From Candidatus Woesearchaeota archaeon (GTDB taxonomy: Archaea > Nanobdellota > Nanobdellia > UBA10117): a stretch of 6,064 nt of DNA. Position numbers and translations under genes: made by a program. The notes beneath the pieces are model-generated. The model did no database searches. It was not told the DNA's origin and saw only the letters and a list, made by a program, of their open reading frames with translations. Within the stretch, counting starts at the first letter, position 1, and every line of letters begins with the position of its first letter. The DNA is taken from positions 1 to 6,064 of the forward strand of contig JAHFKX010000049.1 in the NCBI GenBank assembly GCA_023245115.1, given 5' to 3'. Shown here one piece after another: positions 1 through 3,522 of this stretch.

Positions 1-843
1 TCTCCAACACTTGATACGAGACAGCTTTTCTACTTGCTCAGGGGCACAATGGAAAAATCTGAGGAAGACAAATTTGACAGCCAGGATGAATCAGATGCAA
101 TTATTGAGGATGTTGAAGTCATTATTGATGCCTTGCGTGAAGAACTTGGGCTGATTGCGGTCCCGAAGGGAGTTATTGCTGGCCCGCTGGTTGTTGAAGA
201 TGTCGCGTCTGGCGATATTATTGACTATACGAAGATGGGTGCGGCAGGCGGTGCAATCCCAGCATCCGTCGAACCGGAAACTGTGAAATTCAAAAAATGC
301 ACGGCAGATTATATTCTAGTTGTAGAAAAATATGCAGTTTGGAATTTGCTGAACCAGCAGAGATACTGGGAAAAGAATAATTGCATACTCATGACAGGCA
401 AGGGACAGCCCGCAAGAGCAGAAAGAAGATTGCTGGCCAGATTTGAAAAGGAGCTGAAGCTTCCAATTTACATTTTCTGCGACATGGATGTTTACGGATA
501 TTATATTTATTCTGTTTATAAGCAGGGTTCAATTAATCTCGCATTCTTTTCTGAAAAAGCTGCCGCGCCTAGCGCGAAATACATCGGGTTTAATGTTGAT
601 GATTACACAAAATTCAAACTGCCAAAGACTGCCCTGATTAAAATGAATGAAGACGATGCAAAGAGAATCAAAGAAGTCAAGGCATATGATTGGTTTAAGT
701 CGAAAGAATGGCAGGATGAGCTGGACAAGCTGGCCAAGTTTGGTTTTACAATAGAATCTGATGCTCTTGTTGCAAAGTCAATTGATTTTACTGCAAAGAT
801 TTATTTGCCAGAGAAGATTAAAAAGAAAGAATGGTTAGACTAA
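1..843 (+). CDS. top6A: DNA topoisomerase VI subunit A, C-terminal part (5' end outside window)
   Basis: Topo VI is a type IIB topoisomerase, an A2B2 enzyme that relaxes and decatenates DNA; subunit A is the Spo11-like DNA-cleaving subunit. The frame is open from base 1 and gives 280 residues, against roughly 350-390 for a full archaeal protein, so the N-terminus is missing. Residues 7-11 read RQLFY, matching the 5Y-CAP motif R-[DEQ]-[IL]-[FY]-Y; the catalytic Tyr is residue 11 (bases 31-33). A TTG at 34 is therefore internal and not the start. The Toprim domain follows: Glu in VVEK (residue 109), the TGKGQP stretch, and DMDVYG with the metal-binding Asp pair at 161 and 163, then YKQGS. The usual DxDPYG has Val for Pro here. 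Subunit B is not in the window. The 3' end overlaps the next gene by 13 bp, so the two are probably co-transcribed. Confidence 0.95.
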   Translation, partial: SPTLDTRQLFYLLRGTMEKSEEDKFDSQDESDAIIEDVEVIIDALREELGLIAVPKGVIAGPLVVEDVASGDIIDYTKMGAAGGAIPASVEPETVKFKKCTADYILVVEKYAVWNLLNQQRYWEKNNCILMTGKGQPARAERRLLARFEKELKLPIYIFCDMDVYGYYIYSVYKQGSINLAFFSEKAAAPSAKYIGFNVDDYTKFKLPKTALIKMNEDDAKRIKEVKAYDWFKSKEWQDELDKLAKFGFTIESDALVAKSIDFTAKIYLPEKIKKKEWLD

Positions 844-1220
844 GTCACATAAAAATCGCAGTAACGGATTATTCTAAATCCAAAAAGTTCTATGACTTAC
901 TATTCAAGAAACTTGGCTGGAAAATATATCTCTCCGATGAAATAGGCACGGGTTATTCCAGCGATGATAATTGTTCATTTTGGGTTTCGGAAGGCGATAA
1001 TAAAAATTCAAAATTTAATCGGGAAAATGCTGGTTTAGATCACATAGCTTTCAAAGCTAAAGACAAAAAAGAAGTAGACGAGTTTGCAAGTTGGCTGAAA
1101 ACAAATAAAATTCCAATCCAGCATGAGCCAAAGTACTATCCCGAATATGCAGAAAACTACTATGCCGTATTTTTCTTTGACCCCGACGGTATAATTTTGG
1201 AATTAACAACACATGATTAA
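831..1220 (+). CDS. VOC superfamily (glyoxalase/bleomycin-resistance fold) protein
   Basis: This 129-residue protein has the length and pattern of a single VOC module made of two beta-alpha-beta-beta-beta units. The first unit opens with LSHIKIAVTDYSKSKKFYDLLF and the second with GLDHIAFKA, ending in FFFDPDGIILELT. Candidate metal ligands sit at the usual places: His6, His71 and Glu124. The family includes glyoxalase I, dioxygenases, epimerases and antibiotic-binding proteins, and the substrate cannot be read from the sequence. The ATG lies inside the last codons of top6A (13-bp overlap, different frame). No strong Shine-Dalgarno is visible, only a purine-rich run, so translation may be coupled to top6A. 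The gene stops 18 bp before the 3' end of the convergent tRNA-Glu. Confidence 0.85.
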   Translation: MVRLSHIKIAVTDYSKSKKFYDLLFKKLGWKIYLSDEIGTGYSSDDNCSFWVSEGDNKNSKFNRENAGLDHIAFKAKDKKEVDEFASWLKTNKIPIQHEPKYYPEYAENYYAVFFFDPDGIILELTTHD

Positions 1221-1227
1221 AGCTTCT

Positions 1228-1232
1228 AAAAA
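1228..1232 (-). terminator. T-run terminator for tRNA-Glu
   Basis: On the minus strand a run of five T lies 7 to 11 bases past the discriminator base of tRNA-Glu. A short T-run after a stable RNA is the usual archaeal termination signal. It lies 8-12 bp past the stop codon of the convergent VOC gene. The call rests on position and composition only. Confidence 0.45.
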
Positions 1233-1252
1233 TTTGAGTGCTCCCGGCGAGA

Positions 1253-1355
1253 CTTTCTCAGCACCGAGCAGTCTAGTGTATTGCGCAGCAATACGCTGCC
1301 TTTCTTTCTAGATGCCCGGGAGCATCTTTCTTTCGCGAAAGAAAGAAGCTGCCGT
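1253..1355 (-). other. T-loop intron (about 59/60) of tRNA-Glu, 103 nt
   Basis: This segment separates T-loop bases TTCAAA from U60 and the 3' half of the T-stem. At the 3' junction UUC pairs with GAA and leaves a 3-nt bulge AG|U, cut after the second base, as expected for the archaeal splicing endonuclease; the 5' side is a larger internal loop, so the motif is relaxed. The interior is almost all hairpins: a 22-nt perfect palindrome (TCTTTCTTTCG and its complement, 1325-1346), GATGC/GCATC around TCCCGG, and GTATTGC/GCAATAC around TGC. The first ~55 nt are related to the tRNA-Asn intron. Confidence 0.8.
1301..1355 (-). repeat. Shared intron module, copy 1 (tRNA-Glu T-loop intron)
   Basis: Read on the minus strand, the module begins ACGGCAGCTT at the 5' splice site. 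It continues with a long hairpin of TTTC repeats, then GCTCCCGGG, then ATCTA and a GAAAGAAA tract. The second copy is at 2286-2345. The longest exact matches are 9 nt (1315-1323 with 2302-2310) and 10 nt (1346-1355 with 2336-2345), joined by alignable but diverged stems. Confidence 0.8.
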
Positions 1356-1376
1356 TTTGAACTCGCGCCGCCAGCT

Positions 1377-1390
1377 TACTTCCTTTTTGT
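1377..1390 (-). other. Anticodon-loop intron (37/38) of tRNA-Glu, 14 nt
   Basis: The minus strand reads ACAAAAAGGAAGTA between G37 and A38. Loop bases CUUUC pair with GGAAG near the intron's 3' end (one G-U), leaving a 3-nt bulge UA|A at the 3' splice site and an 8-nt loop that holds the 5' site. This is a bulge-helix-loop form of the splicing motif at the canonical position. The length is near the lower limit for archaeal tRNA introns. Confidence 0.78.
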
Positions 1391-1406
1391 CGAAAGGCTA
1401 GCATCC

Positions 1407-1457
1407 TTTCGGTCTAAATTCGCAAAAGCGAAATCCGCCGAACGTTGTTCGGCGTTA
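1407..1457 (-). other. D-loop intron of tRNA-Glu, 51 nt
   Basis: The segment lies between D-loop AGCCCGGTCAA and the 3' D-stem strand GGAT. Exon bases CGGUC pair perfectly with GACCG at the intron's 3' end, followed by a 3-nt AAA bulge before GGAT, which fits a splicing motif. The exact junction is uncertain by 1-2 nt because both sides carry A runs. The intron holds two hairpins: CGCCGAAC-AAC-GTTCGGCG (8 bp) and a TTTCGC-TTTT-GCGAA stem. Confidence 0.75.
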
Positions 1458-1503
1458 TTGACCGGGCTAGACGACGGGAGCACAGGCTAAAACCTAAACT
1501 TTA

Positions 1504-1513
1504 GTTTAAAAAT
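1504..1513 (-). promoter_or_regulatory. TATA-like box for tRNA-Glu
   Basis: The minus strand reads ATTTTTAAAC, with its centre about 27 bp upstream of the first base of mature tRNA-Glu. Transcription about 26 bp downstream of the box would start at or next to G1 and leave no leader. The box lies in the 36-bp gap between the GNAT stop codon and the tRNA. It partly overlaps a short dyad (TAAACTTTAGTTTA, 1495-1508). Confidence 0.5.
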
Positions 1514-1517
1514 GCTT

Positions 1518-1997
1518 CTAAAGAAAGCGTTCCCATAAATAGTAGTCCTGGCCGAACCAGTGGTTCTTTAAATTGGCTATTTTCTTCCAGCCGGTTTCTT
1601 CCAGCAGCCTCTTGCCAAATTCGTTCCCAACTATGGAATCAGTTTCTATTTTATGGCAACCGAGTTTTTTGCATTCTTTGAATTTAGCAGCCATTAGAGC
1701 ATGGCCAACACCATGGTGCCGATAATCCGGATGTACGAGTGTCCAGTCACTTCTGGCGACGCCACCGTAAATCTGGAAAATATTAGCAAAGCCAATGATT
1801 TTATTCTTGTCTTTTGCGATTAAACAAAGCCAGTTTTTATCGCGTAAACTTTTTTTCAGCCTGGCCGGCGTGTAGAAATGTTCCCAAACCCTACATGCTT
1901 CGTTGCTGTAGCAGTTGTGATGCCGTATTACTGAATGCAGTAACTTGTGGGTTTGCGGAATATCTTTGGCAGATAGTTTTGTTATTCGGATGGCCAT
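1518..1997 (-). CDS. GNAT family N-acetyltransferase
   Basis: This 159-residue protein matches a single GNAT domain, which transfers an acetyl group from acetyl-CoA to an amine. The acetyl-CoA pyrophosphate-binding motif A is clear: LVHPDYRHHGVGHALM, with R93-H-H-G96-V-G98 fitting R/Q-x-x-G-x-G/A. It follows a beta-strand ending IIGFANIF (motif D/A region). The C-terminus, GNEFGKRLLEETGW, has the usual motif B helix and Gly-Trp turn. There is no signal peptide or membrane segment, so it is a cytosolic enzyme; its acceptor (protein N-terminus, small amine or aminoglycoside) cannot be told. The ATG at 1997 is supported by a TATA box centred 25-26 bp upstream, which implies a leaderless transcript. 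The gene lies between tRNA-Ile and tRNA-Glu on the same strand. Confidence 0.88.
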   Translation of the reverse strand: MAIRITKLSAKDIPQTHKLLHSVIRHHNCYSNEACRVWEHFYTPARLKKSLRDKNWLCLIAKDKNKIIGFANIFQIYGGVARSDWTLVHPDYRHHGVGHALMAAKFKECKKLGCHKIETDSIVGNEFGKRLLEETGWKKIANLKNHWFGQDYYLWERFL

Positions 1998-2018
1998 ACT
2001 AAAATTAACTAACAGGCA

Positions 2019-2026
2019 TATAAAAA
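2019..2026 (-). promoter_or_regulatory. TATA box of the GNAT gene, overlapping the tRNA-Ile T-run
   Basis: The minus strand reads TTTTTATA, centred 25.5 bp from the GNAT start codon, so the mRNA should start at or next to the ATG. The same five T residues (2022-2026) lie 8-12 nt past the 3' end of tRNA-Ile, where its terminator would be expected. One element thus appears to serve two purposes. Confidence 0.6.
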
Positions 2027-2033
2027 TGTTTAG

Positions 2034-2139
2034 TGGGCCCGCGCGGATTTGAACCGCGGACCTGTCGCTATCTTGCGGACTTCTCTAAGCGAGAAGTGTC
2101 ATATAAGACGACCGCTCCACCAGGCTAAGCTACTGGCCC
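2034..2139 (-). tRNA. tRNA-Ile(UAU) with one intron
   Basis: The exons 2139-2102 and 2069-2034 make a 74-nt cloverleaf. Acceptor GGGCCAG pairs with CGGGCCC with one A6-G67 mismatch; discriminator is A and CCA is not encoded. D-stem is GCTT/GAGC with GG in the loop. Anticodon stem GTCGT/GCGAC has a G-U at its loop end. The loop is C-U-UAU-A-A, the variable loop AGGTC, and the T-arm CGCGG-TTCAAAT-CCGCG is perfect. Anticodon UAU reads the Ile codon AUA. Most archaea read AUA with an agmatidine-modified CAU tRNA instead; UAU is known from a few lineages such as Nanoarchaeum. A TTTTAAAA box lies 27.5 bp upstream of G1. Confidence 0.9.
2070..2101 (-). other. Anticodon-loop intron (37/38) of tRNA-Ile, 32 nt
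   Basis: The intron lies between A37 and A38. Its core is a perfect 7-bp hairpin, ACTTCTC-GCTTA-GAGAAGT. At the 3' junction CUU of the anticodon loop pairs with AAG, leaving the bulge AU|A with the cut after the second base; the 5' side is not a canonical bulge. It does not resemble the Glu/Asn intron module. Confidence 0.8.
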
Positions 2140-2162
2140 ACATGCCTAGCCCTCAGCTAAGG

Positions 2163-2170
2163 TTTTAAAA
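2163..2170 (-). promoter_or_regulatory. TATA-like box of tRNA-Ile
   Basis: TTTTAAAA, itself a palindrome, is centred 27.5 bp upstream of the mature 5' base of tRNA-Ile (2139). It sits in the 64-bp gap downstream of tRNA-Asn, and its T-run could also help terminate the tRNA-Asn transcript. The spacing predicts a tRNA transcript without a leader. Confidence 0.6.
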
Positions 2171-2239
2171 GTTTTAGAATTGTCGCGCGAGCGTATATTT
2201 AGGCGCCCGAGCAAGGATTCGAACCTTGAGCCTCCCGAT

Positions 2240-2344
2240 GTCTGCTTCGGAAATCCAGAGTTTACGGGATTTTTAAATCCCGTCGTTTCTTTCTTTAGAT
2301 TCCCGGGAGCGTTTCTTTCTTTCCAAAAGAAAGAAAAGCTGCCG
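2240..2344 (-). other. Anticodon-loop intron (37/38) of tRNA-Asn, 105 nt
   Basis: The intron separates A37 from A38. CUGUU of the anticodon loop pairs with AGCAG at the intron's 3' end, leaving the bulge AC|A cut after its second base. Next to it CGG at the intron start pairs with CCG across a single A-A mismatch, so the 5' side is relaxed. Inside are an 11-bp stem TTTCTTTCTTT-TGG-AAAGAAAGAAA and a perfect inverted repeat ACGGGATTT...AAATCCCGT (2264-2283). The first ~60 nt match the T-loop intron of tRNA-Glu; the rest is unrelated. Confidence 0.85.
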
Positions 2345-2345
2345 T
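2286..2345 (-). repeat. Shared intron module, copy 2 (tRNA-Asn intron)
   Basis: This is the counterpart of 1301-1355 and starts at the tRNA-Asn 5' splice site (the first A is exon base 37). The order of elements is the same: ACGGCAGCTT, TTTC/GAAA hairpin, GCTCCCGGG, ATCTA-like stretch, GAAAGAAA tract. The long hairpin is 11 bp in both copies although its bases differ on both strands, which suggests the stem is maintained by paired changes. Confidence 0.8.
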
Positions 2346-2402
2346 AACAGTCAGGCGCTCCACCGTTGAGCTACTCGGGCATGCTATGTGGTTTTGGGAA
2401 CG

Positions 2403-2412
2403 ATTTATAAAT
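2403..2412. promoter_or_regulatory. Palindromic TATA box shared by tRNA-Asn (-) and the DHH-trmY operon (+)
   Basis: ATTTATAAAT is its own reverse complement. Its centre is 26.5 bp from the DHH start codon (2434) on the plus strand and 27.5 bp from the first base of tRNA-Asn (2380) on the minus strand. Purine-rich sequence lies on the upstream side in both directions (GGGAACG and GGGGAAGT), as expected for a BRE. Both transcripts are predicted to be leaderless. Confidence 0.65.
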
Positions 2413-2433
2413 ACTTCCCCACACCTAATATTT

Positions 2434-3522
2434 ATGTTGAAACAAGCTGCAGACTTTGTGAGCAAATGCAGGCCAGCAGAAACAGTCATAATTTACCATA
2501 AGTCCTGTGGCGATGGTATTTGTGCGGCTGCCATATTAGCAAGAGCTATTGGGAAAATCTCCGGTGGCCTGCCAACAATTGAAAGCTATACGTATTCAGA
2601 AAGTTTTGCAAAGTTAGCAGAAAAAATTCAAAAATTCAAAAAAATAATTTTCATAGACTTAGCTATAGATAAGTACGAGAGCGAATTAATTGCCATTAAA
2701 AAATCTTCAGAGATACTGTTAATTGATCACCATGAACTTACTAATAACTTAAATGATACGGGCATTTTACATGTCCACCCAAAATTTTTCTATTCCGGAA
2801 ATTCCTCGCGTTATGTTGGTGCAAAATTGGCGTACGATATATGCGCCGAAGTCACAGACGTTAAAAAAATATGCTGGCTTGCCGGCGTTGGTTTAGTGCA
2901 TGACATGGGTTCAGAAGATTTCAAAGAATTTATGGATTTTATTTATAAAGAATATCCAGAATTAAAAGCAGGGAAAAATGTCTATGGCTTTGATTCGCGC
3001 CTTGGGCAGATAACATCAGTAATAACCGCGGCAAGCTACAGTGAAACAGCTGAAAAAACGGCGATTAAATTATGTATTGTGGCAAATGATCCAATGGCAA
3101 TCCTTGAGCGAAAATATTCTGAAGCAAACGAACTCATGAAATTTAAGGAAGATATAAGTAAGGAGATAGATGATTATGTTAAAAACTGGAAGTCGCGGGC
3201 GAATTATTATGAAGATTTGAAACTTGCGGTTTACGAAATAAAATCGAAGCATGATATTAATTCCCCTGCTGCAACCATTTTATCAATTAGAAATCCAGAC
3301 GTAATTTTTGTTTTATATAAAATTTTAAGCGGCATTGTTAATATTAATATGCGGAGCCATGCCCAGAGAATCAACTGCGCTGAGCTGGCAAAGAGAATTA
3401 CTGCAAAACTTGAGAATGGAACGGGCGGCGGACATATCCCTGCGGCCGGCGGTTCGTTTGCGGTGAAGGATTTGAAAAAATTTTTGGAGCTTGTGCCGAA
3501 ACTTGTGAAGGAGATGTTATGA
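2434..3522 (+). CDS. DHH/DHHA1 family phosphoesterase (RecJ/NrnA superfamily)
   Basis: The 362-residue protein has the two-domain plan of DHH phosphoesterases, metal-dependent enzymes that cleave single-stranded DNA, RNA oligonucleotides or cyclic dinucleotides. The N-terminal DHH domain shows motif I as H22-K-S-C-G-D27-G28, an aspartate in IIFID75, the signature D98-H99-H100 and GLVHD157. The C-terminal DHHA1 domain has G-G-G-H-I-P-A-A-G-G from residue 331, which binds the substrate backbone. Motif I is not the common HxDxDG form but resembles the HxxCxDG variant seen in some members. The frame is open to an ATG at 2386, but the ATG at 2434 is preferred: it begins MLKQAADFVSK and lies 26-27 bp past the TATA box. 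Archaeal relatives include GINS-associated nucleases and nano-RNases; which type this is stays open. The stop overlaps the trmY start (ATGA). Confidence 0.87.
   Translation: MLKQAADFVSKCRPAETVIIYHKSCGDGICAAAILARAIGKISGGLPTIESYTYSESFAKLAEKIQKFKKIIFIDLAIDKYESELIAIKKSSEILLIDHHELTNNLNDTGILHVHPKFFYSGNSSRYVGAKLAYDICAEVTDVKKICWLAGVGLVHDMGSEDFKEFMDFIYKEYPELKAGKNVYGFDSRLGQITSVITAASYSETAEKTAIKLCIVANDPMAILERKYSEANELMKFKEDISKEIDDYVKNWKSRANYYEDLKLAVYEIKSKHDINSPAATILSIRNPDVIFVLYKILSGIVNINMRSHAQRINCAELAKRITAKLENGTGGGHIPAAGGSFAVKDLKKFLELVPKLVKEML
3508..3515 (+). promoter_or_regulatory. Shine-Dalgarno site of trmY
   Basis: AAGGAGAT lies with its GGAG core 5 bases before the trmY ATG. It is the only strong Shine-Dalgarno I see in the window. 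It fits an internal operon gene, in contrast to the leaderless first genes. Confidence 0.6.

Larger units (their letters stand above)
1239..1481 (-). tRNA. tRNA-Glu(UUC) with three introns
   Basis: After removal of three introns the minus strand gives a complete 75-nt cloverleaf. Acceptor GCTCCCG (1481-1475) pairs perfectly with CGGGAGC (1246-1240), with discriminator A (1239) and no encoded CCA. D-stem GTCT pairs with GGAT (1406-1403). Anticodon stem CTAGC (1401-1397) pairs with GCTGG (1375-1371). The loop is C-U-UUC-G-A with anticodon at 1394-1392. The variable loop is the 4-nt CGGC, the short form typical of tRNA-Glu. T-stem GCGAG (1366-1362) pairs with CTCGC (1251-1247) around TTCAAA+T. 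Exons are 1481-1458, 1406-1391, 1376-1356 and 1252-1239. The D-loop junction could move by 1-2 nt, and the T-loop junction by one (TTCAAAT or TTCAAGT). An AT-rich box sits 27 bp upstream of the 5' base. An interrupted gene of this kind is easily missed by standard tRNA scans. Confidence 0.87.
2204..2380 (-). tRNA. tRNA-Asn(GUU) with a 105-nt intron
   Basis: Exons 2380-2345 and 2239-2204 form a 72-nt cloverleaf. Acceptor GCCCGAG/CTCGGGC is perfect with discriminator G, as usual for archaeal tRNA-Asn. D-stem is GCTC/GAGC. Anticodon stem CCTGA/TCGGG has one G-U. The loop is C-U-GUU-A-A, the variable loop AGGCT, and the T-arm CAAGG-TTCGAAT-CCTTG is perfect. CCA is not encoded (GCCT follows). The 5' base is 27.5 bp from the centre of a palindromic TATA box shared with the divergent DHH gene, so the primary transcript probably starts at the mature 5' end. 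Confidence 0.93.

Noticed and set aside
34..36. TTG as start of the topoisomerase gene
   Set aside because: It would exclude the catalytic tyrosine motif RQLFY encoded just upstream in the same open frame, so the gene is truncated by the window edge.
1253..1457. Box C/D guide RNA inside the tRNA-Glu introns
   Set aside because: A CTGA occurs near the end of intron 3, but no matching box C (RUGAUGA) is present.
1281..1490. Open frame of 69 codons on the plus strand
   Set aside because: It lies wholly antisense to the intron-containing tRNA-Glu, has a low-complexity composition caused by the intron hairpins and has no promoter or ribosome site.
1221..1500. RNase P RNA or SRP RNA in the structured intergenic stretch
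   Set aside because: The closing GTGCTCCCG/CGGGAGCAC stem prompted the idea, but none of the conserved sequence blocks of either RNA is present, and the tRNA-Glu fold accounts for the stem.
1814..2002. Open frame on the plus strand
   Set aside because: It is a shadow of the GNAT gene on the opposite strand.
1301..2345. Shared TTTC/GAAA hairpin block as an insertion sequence, MITE or CRISPR-like repeat
   Set aside because: The two copies start at tRNA splice junctions, show no terminal inverted repeats bounding both copies and no target duplication, and are only two; an intron module explains them better.
2386..2433. Upstream ATG extending the DHH protein by 16 residues
   Set aside because: The extension spans the TATA box itself and reads MWFWERFINTSPHLIF, unlike the family; the ATG at 2434 has leaderless spacing.
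2295..2489. Open frame on the minus strand across the tRNA-Asn intron and promoter
   Set aside because: It covers the tRNA-Asn 5' exon, the shared TATA box and the start of the DHH gene; its protein shows no family features.
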